From positions 1 through 28,129 of the forward strand of contig CAKOKF010000003.1 in assembly GCA_934090775.1 (NCBI GenBank): a stretch of DNA of 28,129 bases, written 5' to 3'. The position numbers and the translations under genes are program-made. The DNA comes from an uncultured Bacilli bacterium. GTDB lineage: Bacteria > Bacillota_I > Bacilli_A > RF39 > UBA660. Below the pieces are notes generated by a model that saw nothing but the letters and a program-made list of their open reading frames with translations, was not told the DNA's origin and did not search any database. Shown piece after piece: positions 9,029 to 17,526 of this stretch (positions are counted from its first letter, which is position 1; each line of letters begins with the position of its first letter).

Positions 9029-10033
9029 TTAGATATTTTTTCTTTCATAATTCCAAGCACTACTTACCATATCTTCTAAAGTTTTTTCACAAGTAAATCC
9101 CAATTCTTCTCTAGCCTTACTTGGATCACTATAACACTCGGCAATATCACCAGGACGTCTAGGAGCAATAACATAAGGTACATCAACTTTGTTAACTTTC
9201 TTAAAAGCTTCAACCATTTCTAAAACGCTTACACCTTTACCCATACCTAGATTATAAATATATAGACCACTATGTTCTTTTTCTAATTTTTTTAAAGCTA
9301 GAACATGACCTCTTGCTAAATCCATAACATGTATATAATCTCTAACACCTGTTCCATCTTTAGTATCATAATCATTACCGTAAATACTTAAATGGTCTAA
9401 CTTTTTACTAGCAACTCGGCAAATATAAGGCATTAAATTAGCTGGTATTCCATTAGGATTCTCTCCTAAAAGACCACTATCATGAGCGCCAATTGGATTA
9501 AAATATCTTAAAATACAAAAATCATTAGTCTTATCCGCATTATAAGTATCTTTAAGAATTTGTTCAACAAATAACTTACTCGTACCATAAGGATTTGTCG
9601 TCCCACCGGTTTTACATTCTTCAGTAATTGGCACAATCTCAGGATCACCATAAACAGTTGCTGATGAGGAAAATACCAAGTTTTTAACATCATATTCTTT
9701 CATCGCTTTAAGTAAATTTAAAACTGAAGAAACATTATTCATATAATATTCGATTGGCTTACTAACTGACTCGCCAACAGCTTTATAAGCAGCAAAATCA
9801 ATTACGCTTGTAATCTTATTTTCACTAAAAATTCTTCTTAAGATCTCGATATTTTGCATATCTCCTTCATAAAAAGTAATTTCTTCATTCGTAATCATAA
9901 AAATTCTATCTAATACGTCTTTTTTACTATTAGAAAAATTATCCAAACCTACAACTTCATATCCAGCTTTAAGAAGCTCAACACAAGTATGACTCCCAAT
10001 ATATCCACAACAACCTGTAACTAAAACTTTCAT
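9029..10033 (-). CDS. galE: UDP-glucose 4-epimerase
   Basis: A 334-aa extended short-chain dehydrogenase that interconverts UDP-glucose and UDP-galactose, often also the N-acetyl forms, using bound NAD. The N-terminal Rossmann motif GCCGYIGSHT has Gly7, Gly10 and Gly13. Other GalE hallmarks are DFAAYKAVGES (79-89), the catalytic Ser in SSSATVYG (122-129), and Tyr149-xxx-Lys153. The length is typical. The start overlaps the GtrA-like stop in ATGA, so the two are translated in tandem. It likely supplies the nucleotide sugar used by the GtrB-like enzyme downstream. Substrate range cannot be settled by eye. Confidence 0.95.
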   Translation of the reverse strand: MKVLVTGCCGYIGSHTCVELLKAGYEVVGLDNFSNSKKDVLDRIFMITNEEITFYEGDMQNIEILRRIFSENKITSVIDFAAYKAVGESVSKPIEYYMNNVSSVLNLLKAMKEYDVKNLVFSSSATVYGDPEIVPITEECKTGGTTNPYGTSKLFVEQILKDTYNADKTNDFCILRYFNPIGAHDSGLLGENPNGIPANLMPYICRVASKKLDHLSIYGNDYDTKDGTGVRDYIHVMDLARGHVLALKKLEKEHSGLYIYNLGMGKGVSVLEMVEAFKKVNKVDVPYVIAPRRPGDIAECYSDPSKAREELGFTCEKTLEDMVSSAWNYERKNI

Positions 10034-10452
10034 TTTTCTTCCTTCTTTCTAAAAACAAATACTTTACTTAATATATAGTTACCAACAATAACTAAAACTT
10101 GACTAATTAATTTCATAATTTTATCATTGCCATGTAAAATCGTTACACCAATTCCCATAATCGCCATATCTAAAAGTAAAGTTGTAATTCTAGCACCCAC
10201 AAACGATGTAAATTCTTTTACTTTATTGGTATTCTTTGATTCAAAGACATATTTACGATTAGTAAAATAAGCAAAGAGAACTCCCGCAATCCAAGAAATG
10301 ACATTAGCAACTTGTAGCATGACGGCATTATTCGGATTAATTATCGTGAATGTTAAACCGTAATAGACTACCAAGCTAATAACGGTTGTTAAAACCCCAA
10401 ATATTAAATAATTAATTATTTCTTTATACTTTGTATACATTTTTTTAATCAT
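10030..10452 (-). CDS. GtrA-like membrane protein (putative lipid-linked sugar flippase)
   Basis: A 140-aa protein with four transmembrane helices and the hallmarks of the GtrA/GtcA family: NYLIFGVLTT near the N-terminus, FAYFTNRKYVF in the middle and NYILSKVFVF near the C-terminus. Family members are thought to flip undecaprenyl-phosphate sugars to the outer face of the membrane. I choose the ATG at 10452 rather than the upstream TTG at 10470, because GAGG is ideally spaced (6 nt) for the ATG and lies inside the longer frame. It is the first gene of the operon with galE, the membrane HTH gene, the GtrB-like gene and the GT-C-like gene. The stop overlaps the galE start. An AT-rich leader of about 180 bp lies upstream and must hold the promoter. 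Confidence 0.88.
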   Translation of the reverse strand: MIKKMYTKYKEIINYLIFGVLTTVISLVVYYGLTFTIINPNNAVMLQVANVISWIAGVLFAYFTNRKYVFESKNTNKVKEFTSFVGARITTLLLDMAIMGIGVTILHGNDKIMKLISQVLVIVGNYILSKVFVFRKKEEK

Positions 10453-10635
10453 AACAAACCTCGATATCAATATATCATATATCCGTTTGTTTTTCCATTA
10501 AATTAACAGCTATTAAAGCGTATTTTTGTAAAATTTTATAATATTTATTAATACTGTCTACCAACCGACACTTGGATAACTAGTTTTTAAAATAAGAATT
10601 ATTATTATTTTAAAAGAAAAACAATATCCCCAAAA

Positions 10636-10685
10636 ACCAAAAAAATAAAGAACTAATCTTTTTGCAAAATTAATTCTTTATTTTT
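10636..10685 (-). terminator. intrinsic terminator overlapping the end of the 175-aa gene
   Basis: A perfect 12-bp stem (10674-10685 with 10641-10652) encloses the last codons and the stop codon of the gene. On the minus strand it is followed by a T-rich tract, and on the plus strand TTTTT also follows, so it could work both ways. Confidence 0.7.
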
Positions 10686-11180
10686 AGGTTCATTTTCTTG
10701 TTTTATAATTTCATCATATATTAGTTTTCTATAACTAATCATTGGCTCTTTACCAACTAATTCATAATTACCATCTTGAGTATAATATTTAGGAATAACT
10801 GTGTATTCATGATTACCAAAAAGATCATTTAAATAATAAGCTAAAATTATACCGTCTTTCTCAAGCAAAGCAATATACACCGAATATCTATTATATTTAC
10901 CATATTTATCATCAAATTCGTCATCAGCATCTTTTATAGACTTTGTTCTTTGAAACTGAAGACCAACATATTTACTACTGAATACAAATTCTTCTAAACT
11001 AATAAAATATTTGTTAACTTCATCCATACTAGAATATACTTTAATGTAATCTTCACAAGTCAAAATATAACTACCGTTATCTTTTTGTAAATGCCAAAAA
11101 CCATCTAAACCACCTAAATTAAGAGAATAATTTTCATTTATTTCATCCTTATCTCTTTTTATAAAAATACTGCTTTCCAT
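10653..11180 (-). CDS. uncharacterised 175-aa protein
   Basis: I do not recognise this protein. It is hydrophilic, acidic and rich in aromatic residues, with no signal peptide or membrane helix, so probably cytoplasmic. Strings such as SLNLGGLDGFWHLQKDNGSY suggest a beta-rich N-terminal half, with a helical charged C-terminus (YRKLIYDEIIKQENEPKNKE). A strong GGGGAG ribosome-binding site precedes the ATG at 11180. It is the last gene before the glycosylation operon, separated from it by a terminator that overlaps its own 3' end. The small gene at 11266-11754 lies 85 bp upstream on the same strand. Coding is well supported; no function can be offered. Confidence 0.7.
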   Translation of the reverse strand: MESSIFIKRDKDEINENYSLNLGGLDGFWHLQKDNGSYILTCEDYIKVYSSMDEVNKYFISLEEFVFSSKYVGLQFQRTKSIKDADDEFDDKYGKYNRYSVYIALLEKDGIILAYYLNDLFGNHEYTVIPKYYTQDGNYELVGKEPMISYRKLIYDEIIKQENEPKNKELILQKD

Positions 11181-11265
11181 AAATAACTCCCCACTACCTT
11201 AGAGCACAAATATACAATATTTCAATTCCTCATGCAAGCATTTTATTAAAATTTTTAAAGTGAAA

Positions 11266-11754
11266 CTATCTTAAACTATAAACACCACTGCTCTTATAAA
11301 CTATTTTAAACATTACTTTATCTCCTTTTTTTATCACATAATCATTTTTTATTTTATATATATGATAATCAAAATTATTATTTAAAATTTTTTTAATAAT
11401 ACTTTCTAAACTATATATTTGTCCCTTATAAAAGCATATTGGGTATTTTAAATTCTTATCATCACTAGGATATATTTTATCTAAATTTTGTAAATAATCC
11501 CTATTCATAAAATTCATATTACTTCTTAAATTCACATATTTATTTAAAATATTAAATCTTTTTTCATAATCACCTAATTCTAAAAATAAATATCCCATTT
11601 CACTTAAAAAATATTGACATTTATACTTTTTTTCTTGTAATTGACTTAGTTTTATTATCATATTTTTACTATATAGATAGCTAAAATCCGAATCACTTAT
11701 CTTAATATCTTTTACTAAATAACCACTTGTATTATTAATTATATATTTTTGCAT
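11266..11754 (-). CDS. uncharacterised 162-aa protein
   Basis: I do not recognise this protein. It is a very AT-rich gene for a basic, Tyr-, Asn- and Lys-rich soluble protein. It has no clear motif, signal peptide or membrane segment. Codon use is more extreme (nearly all A/T third positions) than in the metabolic genes around it, which may reflect weak selection or recent acquisition. The region in front of the ATG (GTGATGTG) is only a modest ribosome-binding site. It sits downstream of the nucleotidyltransferase gene and its terminator, so it must have its own promoter within the AT-rich stretch 11755-11888. I am moderately sure that it is a true gene. Confidence 0.6.
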   Translation of the reverse strand: MQKYIINNTSGYLVKDIKISDSDFSYLYSKNMIIKLSQLQEKKYKCQYFLSEMGYLFLELGDYEKRFNILNKYVNLRSNMNFMNRDYLQNLDKIYPSDDKNLKYPICFYKGQIYSLESIIKKILNNNFDYHIYKIKNDYVIKKGDKVMFKIVYKSSGVYSLR

Positions 11755-11888
11755 TCACATCACTTATTTCATTTTAATGGTTTTTCCTAATTTTGCAACT
11801 AACTATTTTTTTAATTTAGTAACTATTATTCGTTTATATTTTTAATTTTGTTAAACCAAATTATTTTTTTTGTCTACTTTATTTTCCC

Positions 11889-11921
11889 AAAAAAAGATAT
11901 TACTGAAAAATAATATCTTTT
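11889..11921 (-). terminator. intrinsic terminator of the pcrA-nucleotidyltransferase unit
   Basis: An 11-bp perfect stem (AAAAGATATTA at 11892-11902 with 11911-11921) with an 8-nt loop is followed on the minus strand by a T run. The upstream arm includes bases of the nucleotidyltransferase stop codon (11920-11922). Confidence 0.75.
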
Positions 11922-12813
11922 AATTCCATAATTCTTTTGGATATTCACCAATTTCAATTAATTTTCTTAATGATTCTTTTACCATTGCAGCGTCTTCACG
12001 ATAAGTTACTCCATACCAAATACTATTAGTATCAATAACTTTAACTGTAATATCATTTCTAGCAATATGATCACATACAACATCAGGTATTAAAAATTCA
12101 CCTTCATTTAAATTATCTTTATGTTCTTCAAAATAACTTAATATATCTCTATCTAAAATATTAAAAATATCTTTGGTAAATAGAAACATATTCATTGAAA
12201 CTAAAGTATCATTACTAACATTAAAGGCTTTTGCTCCATTCAAAGGACTAGCTGTAATTACTCCATCTACTTTTTCAACCTTTGATTCAATTAGACTAGT
12301 CAAATACCCATTATTTGATGAACAAACCCCACGTTTTACAGCACCATTAGCAGTTAAAGTATTACTTGCACGATACCCAATCATCCCAAAATTACGACCA
12401 GTAATACCACTTCTTAAAAATTCAGCAGCCTTAATATAAGCATCACGACCATAAAAATCATCAGCATTTATAATAGCAAAATTATCTTTAACAACATCTT
12501 TACAACAATAAATTGCATGAGCAGTACCCCAAGGTTTAACTCTTTCGTTATTTAAATATTCTTTTGGAATATTATCCATGTCTTGATAAACATAACTTAC
12601 AGCAATTTTACCTTCAACTCTTTTGCCAATTGTTTCTTTAAAAACTTGTGCATTTTCTCTTTTGATAATAAATACTACTTTATCAAAACCCGCTTTTATT
12701 GCATCATAAATCGAATAATCAATAATAAATTCTCCATTAGGGCCCATTGGTTCAATTTGTTTTAAGCCGCCAAATCTTGAACCCATACCAGCAGCCATAA
12801 TTACTAATTCCAT
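11920..12813 (-). CDS. sugar-phosphate nucleotidyltransferase
   Basis: A 297-aa enzyme of the NTP-transferase (Rossmann-like) fold. The N-terminal signature MAAGMGSRFGGLKQ (6-19) binds the nucleotide and includes the catalytic Arg13 and Lys18. KPWGTAHA (93-100) and the metal-binding INADDFYG (115-122) complete the active site. It probably joins UTP, or another NTP, to a sugar 1-phosphate and makes an activated sugar for envelope glycans. The substrate cannot be read from sequence, so I give no gene symbol. Its ATG begins one base after the pcrA stop (TAAAATG context) with AAGGAAGG inside the pcrA end, so translation is coupled to the helicase. It lacks the C-terminal left-handed beta helix of GlmU-type enzymes. 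Confidence 0.85.
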   Translation of the reverse strand: MELVIMAAGMGSRFGGLKQIEPMGPNGEFIIDYSIYDAIKAGFDKVVFIIKRENAQVFKETIGKRVEGKIAVSYVYQDMDNIPKEYLNNERVKPWGTAHAIYCCKDVVKDNFAIINADDFYGRDAYIKAAEFLRSGITGRNFGMIGYRASNTLTANGAVKRGVCSSNNGYLTSLIESKVEKVDGVITASPLNGAKAFNVSNDTLVSMNMFLFTKDIFNILDRDILSYFEEHKDNLNEGEFLIPDVVCDHIARNDITVKVIDTNSIWYGVTYREDAAMVKESLRKLIEIGEYPKELWN

Positions 12814-12814
12814 T

Positions 12815-14941
12815 TTAATCTACCTTCCTTATTCCCTTAAAATTCTTCATTATTTTTTTAATGCCAAAACGACTACTAAATGCTACAGTATAAAAAGTAT
12901 TATCCATAGCAACAATCGTTCCTCTTCCATATAAAGAATGCATTATATGATTGCCAACTTTATATTCTTTTACTTCACAATCACTATTATAGAAACTACT
13001 CTTACTAGAAAAAGTGGGTATTTTACCAACATTTTTACTACGTAAACGTTCTATACCAAGACTATTTACTCTTACATCTAATAACTCTTTATCAATTTCT
13101 TTAATAAAGCGCGATGGAGGATTAACTTGTTCACGCCCATAAAGGATTCGACTATGAGCATTGGTTAAATATAGCACCTTACGCGCCCTTGTAATACCAA
13201 CGTAGCACAAACGTCTTTCTTCCTCAATTTCGGTTTCACTACCAAAAGAATTTTGATGAGGAAATATTCCTTCTTCTAATCCGCATATAAATACGCAATC
13301 AAATTCTAATCCTTTTGCACTATGAATAGTCATTAATGTTACAGCATCTTTTTCTTCTTTATGCTCACTTATATCTGCTACTAAAGATATTTCTTCTAAA
13401 AAATCATTAAGGTTAACTGACCCCGTTCTTTCTTCAAAAGAAGCAGTAACAGACTTAAATTCTTCCAAGTTATCTAATCTTAAATCATTCTCTAACGATT
13501 TTTCTTCCGTTAAACTAGCCTTGATCCCACTTTTATCAATAACATAATCAATAAATTCTGTTAACGATAAATTATCTTGTGCTTTAATCATATCATCAAT
13601 TAAATCTTTAAAAATAAGTTCTTTACCCTTACTAATTGCCTTAAACATACTGGTGCCACTTGCTAAAGCTTCGTTTCTTAAAGACTCAATAGCCTTTTCA
13701 CCAATACCCCTTTTAGGTTCATTAATAATCCTTCTCAAGGCTATATCATCATCTTGATTATTAATAAGTTTTAAATAACTTAATAAATCTTTAATTTCTT
13801 TTCTTTGGTAAAAATAATAAGATCCTACCACATTATAAGGAATATTTTCCTTTAAGAAAACCTCTTCTAATAAACGTGATTGCCCATTAGTTCGATATAA
13901 AATACCTATATCTTTATAATCATAGCCCTGATTATATAGCTTTTTAATCTCTTCAATTATCGTTATAGCCTCAGACTTACCAGTTTCACAAGTAATATAT
14001 TTCGTTTTAACACCATCACCAATGGTACCTTTTAGATTAAGTTCCTTACGTTCTTTATTATTTCTAATAACACAGTTAGCACATTCTAAAATATTATTAG
14101 TACTACGATAATTATTTTCTAAAGTTACTACAAAAGCATCTTTATAATCCTTTTCAAAATTTAAAATATTTCTAAAATTAGCATTTCGAAAACCATAAAT
14201 TGACTGATTAGCATCGCCTACCACAAAAAGATTACGATACTTATTAGCTAATAATTTATTAAATTGATATTGAACCTCATTAGTATCTTGATATTCATCA
14301 ACTAATATATATTTAAATCTTTCTTGATATTTTTCCAGTACTAATGGATACTTTTTAAACAATTCTACTGGTAAAACCAACAAGTCATCAAAATCAACCG
14401 AATTATTTTTATGAATCAGATCTTGATAAGTCTCATAAATATCTAAAACTTGTTTTTCAGCCGCCGTATTAAATAAATTATCAATTTCTCTTGGACTTAA
14501 ATTTTCATTTTTAATAAAACTAATCCTATTGCGAACATAAGAAGGCGCTAACTCTTTAGAATCAATTCCTTTATCTTTCATAATTCTTTTAATTAGACTT
14601 AAAACATCATCACTATCTAAAATAGTAAAATTAGAACCCAAATTACACTCAGTATAATTTTCTCTTAAAATTCTCACTCCTAAAGAATGAAAAGTTCCTA
14701 CAAAAGCATGATTTTCCGGCACTAAAGCACACACGCGTTCTTTCATTTCTTTAGCAGCTTTATTAGTAAAAGTAATAGCCAAAATATTATAAGAAGGAAT
14801 TCCATTATCAATTAGATAAGCAATTCTAGTGGTTAAAACTCTTGTTTTACCAGAACCAGCTCCCGCTAAAACTAAGCACGGTCCATCAAGATGAGTAACC
14901 GCCTTTTTTTGCTCATCATTTAAAGTATCTAAGTAATTCAT
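12815..14941 (-). CDS. pcrA: ATP-dependent DNA helicase PcrA (UvrD/Rep family, SF1A)
   Basis: A 708-aa 3'-5' helicase for repair and for clearing RecA and transcription complexes. The motifs are intact and in order: Q-motif region near residues 8-12, Walker A AGAGSGKT (26-33), motif Ia TFTNKAAKEM, motif II VDEYQDTN near 215, motif III GDANQSIYGFR, motif IV ENNYRST, motif V TIHSAKGLEF near 537, and motif VI ERRLCYVGITRAR. The C-terminus ends in a small Tudor-like segment (about 655-708, VGNHIMHSLYGRGTIV), which in Bacillus PcrA contacts RNA polymerase. Length and layout match PcrA. In many Bacillota it is followed by ligA; here it is followed by a sugar nucleotidyltransferase. An extended -10 promoter lies at 15023-15031. 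Confidence 0.95.
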   Translation of the reverse strand: MNYLDTLNDEQKKAVTHLDGPCLVLAGAGSGKTRVLTTRIAYLIDNGIPSYNILAITFTNKAAKEMKERVCALVPENHAFVGTFHSLGVRILRENYTECNLGSNFTILDSDDVLSLIKRIMKDKGIDSKELAPSYVRNRISFIKNENLSPREIDNLFNTAAEKQVLDIYETYQDLIHKNNSVDFDDLLVLPVELFKKYPLVLEKYQERFKYILVDEYQDTNEVQYQFNKLLANKYRNLFVVGDANQSIYGFRNANFRNILNFEKDYKDAFVVTLENNYRSTNNILECANCVIRNNKERKELNLKGTIGDGVKTKYITCETGKSEAITIIEEIKKLYNQGYDYKDIGILYRTNGQSRLLEEVFLKENIPYNVVGSYYFYQRKEIKDLLSYLKLINNQDDDIALRRIINEPKRGIGEKAIESLRNEALASGTSMFKAISKGKELIFKDLIDDMIKAQDNLSLTEFIDYVIDKSGIKASLTEEKSLENDLRLDNLEEFKSVTASFEERTGSVNLNDFLEEISLVADISEHKEEKDAVTLMTIHSAKGLEFDCVFICGLEEGIFPHQNSFGSETEIEEERRLCYVGITRARKVLYLTNAHSRILYGREQVNPPSRFIKEIDKELLDVRVNSLGIERLRSKNVGKIPTFSSKSSFYNSDCEVKEYKVGNHIMHSLYGRGTIVAMDNTFYTVAFSSRFGIKKIMKNFKGIRKVD

Positions 14942-15022
14942 ATTCTATCCATCAAGTAAGTAAACTCGAATATCCTTTCTTTTTTATAAGTAATCTCAAA
15001 AATACTTGTTTTTTCTTTTCAT

Positions 15023-15031
15023 ATTATATCA
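15023..15031 (-). promoter_or_regulatory. extended -10 promoter for pcrA
   Basis: TATAAT (15023-15028) is preceded by TG with one base between, giving a perfect extended -10. No good -35 is seen. It lies between the upstream operon's terminator and the pcrA start, leaving a leader of about 75 nt. Confidence 0.5.
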
Positions 15032-15052
15032 AAGATTAATACTAAAAGGAAG

Positions 15053-15084
15053 AAAAAAGCGACTATAGATATTCTACAATCGCT
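15053..15084 (-). terminator. intrinsic terminator of the coiled-coil operon
   Basis: An 11-bp stem (15074-15084 with 15058-15068, two G-U pairs) with a 5-nt loop is followed by a T run at 15058-15053. The stop codon of the 95-aa gene (15063-15065) is inside the stem. Confidence 0.8.
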
Positions 15085-15350
15085 ATATTTTTCTTTAATT
15101 TATCAATTAAATCATCTTGATCATATTTATTAAATACTTCAATAAAAGCACTATTATCCATTAGAAACATATTATAATAATTGTTAAATATTTCTTTATA
15201 ATTTGTAACCCCTAATTCTTGTAAATATTTAATATTAGCTGTTACTAATTTTTTCTCTTCTTTTAAGGCATTTATTAAAATATCAGGAATATTCGTTTCT
15301 AACCATTTTATTTCATCACTATTAAAACCATAATTTTCTAAATATTGCAT
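15063..15350 (-). CDS. uncharacterised 95-aa helical protein
   Basis: A small all-helical soluble protein of unknown function. A near-perfect AGGAGGT ribosome-binding site, overlapping the stop of the upstream coiled-coil gene, makes coding very likely. The segment from Asn39 to Ile82 (NIKYLQELGV ... DQDDLID) follows the same spacing of Leu, Gly and Asp residues as a region of the upstream 696-aa protein (NLKTLKDYKI ... NKQSDLI). This suggests that the two share a helical-hairpin repeat, possibly of the mTERF/ARM kind. It may be a split or duplicated module of its neighbour and act with it. It is last in the unit and ends in a terminator that overlaps its own stop. Confidence 0.72.
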   Translation of the reverse strand: MQYLENYGFNSDEIKWLETNIPDILINALKEEKKLVTANIKYLQELGVTNYKEIFNNYYNMFLMDNSAFIEVFNKYDQDDLIDKLKKNIAIVEYL

Positions 15351-15360
15351 ATCTTACCTC

Positions 15361-17448
15361 CTATAGACTTTCTAAAACAACCTTAAGGTCATCTAAAGTT
15401 TTATAAGAATTATAGAATAAACTTGCGATCAATAAATCCTTATCATTTTTTTCTTTAATATTATTAATTAAAGTAATTAAATTACGTTTAGTATTTTCTT
15501 TAGAAAAACTCTTACCTTTTATTATATAAACATTTCCTTTACAAACGCAAATACTTTCTAATTTTTGTTCTAATCTTGTAAATTCATCAAATTTTTCCGC
15601 ATCAGTTAATTTTATTTCTTTATCATTAGATAAATTATTTTTTAAAAGCATCAAAATATCATTATTAACTAATCCATTTAATTCGTCAGTTATCCTTTTA
15701 TAATCATCACCCAATTCAACTTGCTTTTCTACTAAGTTTTCTAAAATTTTTTGATTAAAGACATAACTATTATAAATTAATACATTATTTTTTTCTTCAG
15801 TATAAGGTATATTATAGTCTATGCAAAAAGTAATTCTTTTTAAAATGGTATTAATATCTAGTGATAAAGCATTAACATCATAAGTAATTAAATCACTTTG
15901 TTTATTTTCTATTAGCATATCAATTTTATCTACAAGTTTTACTGGTTCTACTGCTAAAACATTAAATGCTAAATGCCCACTTGGCATTTTTAAATCTATT
16001 TTATAATCTTTTAATGTTTTTAAATTTTTTCTTAAATCAGTATTCTTAATATAGCTTAAAACATTACCGCTCTTTAATATTTCCATATTACTTGGTTTAT
16101 AGCCATATTCATATAAAGCATCTAAATTATTTAAATAATTTTGAAGACCATTTTTATAAACAACCAATGAAAGATTGGCAGTATCTATCTTTCTTGTTTT
16201 CAATATTTTTTCAAAATGATCAATATCGATTATTTGAGTATCAAATGGTTTAATTAAATCAATATCATTTTCCCTTTTACCTAACTTTAACAATGGCTCT
16301 TTAACAAAACCAACTTCTTCATTACCATTATCTTCTAAAATCTCTTTAGATTCAGTTTTTACTTCTTCTAAATCATTTTTACTAACAGGTTCTTTAACAT
16401 TTTCTTCGATTTGATTTTGTAATTCTTCTAAAGATATAACCGCTGGTTCTTCCTCTATTTTAGAAACGTTAGTCTCCTTTTCGACACTTGGTTGATCATC
16501 TAAATCACTTGTAAGTAAACTTTTTAATTCTTCAAAAGAAATTGGAGTATCATCTTCTAATCTATCTTGCAATTCTTGCTCTTCAAGTTCTTCTTTTTTT
16601 TCTTTTTCATTAGAATCTTGTAAAGCTGAAGCTTCTATATTTTCTTTCGAATTATCACCACTCAAATCCTGTTCGAAACTATTTAAAAAATCATTTGTTT
16701 CTTTGTGCTCATCTTTATTATTCTCTTTTTCTTTGGTATCATCAATTGTAATGTTTTTTAAAGTTTCTACTATATTATCTAAATCAACATAAGTTTCATC
16801 ACTACTATCACTAGGTTGATCTTCAAATTTAAATTCTTTAAAATATGGAATTAACTCATCTTCAGGAAACATTATTAATTTAGCTGTTTCATAAGCCTCA
16901 TTGTCACTAAAATTAACACCTTTTAAAATATTTATAACCTCAGTACGTGTACGCATACACCCCGCAGTTACGGTCTCTTTAATTAGTTCTTTTAAAGAAT
17001 TTTGTTTAGTATAAGCATCTTCTAAAGAAACCTCTAAATTTTTAATATTATTTTTAGCATCTTCCAATTTACTTTCTTCTTCACTAATAGCACTCTTTAA
17101 ATCATTAATATCATTTTTACGTATTTCTATTTGTAAAGGTAATTGATTAATTAGCTTATCAAAATCTTTTTTGACATCAATACTTAATTTTAAAACATCC
17201 GTAATTAATTTCAAGTCTTTATCTTTTAAGGCCGTAAAAGTTGCTATTAAACAATCATTTTCTTCATTTAAACTAGTAATCTCTTCTTCAATCTTTTTGA
17301 TTTTTTCTTCTTTTTTACTAATACTATCTTCTTTTTTTACTAAAATGTTATCATTATCACTTATTTTCTTTTGTAGCTCAACTAAAATGGTTGATTCCGG
17401 TAACAATAAATTTTCCAATTTTTTTAATACGCCTTGATTATTTTTCAT
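15361..17448 (-). CDS. large coiled-coil protein of unknown function
   Basis: A 695-aa hydrophilic protein, 696 aa if the GTG at 17451 is used; GGAGAG is placed for either. Residues about 1-160 form a long coiled coil, rich in heptads of Lys, Glu, Leu and Ile. About 215-385 is a very acidic, Glu/Asp/Ser/Asn-rich disordered segment. The C-terminal third (about 405-695) looks globular and helical, with repeated motifs such as NLDALYEYGY and NLKTLKDYKI. There is no signal peptide or membrane segment, so it is probably cytoplasmic. I see no enzymatic motif. It follows ruvB by 75 bp but has its own promoter (17476-17504) and shares a transcript with the 95-aa gene. A scaffold or cytoskeletal role would fit the architecture but is only a guess. 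Confidence 0.75.
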   Translation of the reverse strand: MKNNQGVLKKLENLLLPESTILVELQKKISDNDNILVKKEDSISKKEEKIKKIEEEITSLNEENDCLIATFTALKDKDLKLITDVLKLSIDVKKDFDKLINQLPLQIEIRKNDINDLKSAISEEESKLEDAKNNIKNLEVSLEDAYTKQNSLKELIKETVTAGCMRTRTEVINILKGVNFSDNEAYETAKLIMFPEDELIPYFKEFKFEDQPSDSSDETYVDLDNIVETLKNITIDDTKEKENNKDEHKETNDFLNSFEQDLSGDNSKENIEASALQDSNEKEKKEELEEQELQDRLEDDTPISFEELKSLLTSDLDDQPSVEKETNVSKIEEEPAVISLEELQNQIEENVKEPVSKNDLEEVKTESKEILEDNGNEEVGFVKEPLLKLGKRENDIDLIKPFDTQIIDIDHFEKILKTRKIDTANLSLVVYKNGLQNYLNNLDALYEYGYKPSNMEILKSGNVLSYIKNTDLRKNLKTLKDYKIDLKMPSGHLAFNVLAVEPVKLVDKIDMLIENKQSDLITYDVNALSLDINTILKRITFCIDYNIPYTEEKNNVLIYNSYVFNQKILENLVEKQVELGDDYKRITDELNGLVNNDILMLLKNNLSNDKEIKLTDAEKFDEFTRLEQKLESICVCKGNVYIIKGKSFSKENTKRNLITLINNIKEKNDKDLLIASLFYNSYKTLDDLKVVLESL

Positions 17449-17475
17449 CACACTAACTCTCCTATTTTCTTTTTT

Positions 17476-17504
17476 ATTATATCAAAACTGCTACTTAAAG
17501 TAAA
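17476..17504 (-). promoter_or_regulatory. extended -10 promoter for the coiled-coil gene
   Basis: TTTACT (17499-17504), a 17-bp spacer and TATAAT (17476-17481) with an upstream TG. It lies in the 75-bp gap between ruvB and the coiled-coil gene, giving this gene pair its own promoter. Confidence 0.6.
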
Positions 17505-17526
17505 TTATTTTTCTTTTTTCTTCAAC

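Noticed and set aside
9508..9693. Out-of-frame minus-strand open frame inside galE
   Set aside because: It lies wholly within a well-supported galE gene and has no start signals.
10453..10470. TTG start for the GtrA-like protein
   Set aside because: The TTG has no ribosome-binding site, and the GAGG that serves the ATG at 10452 lies inside this extension.
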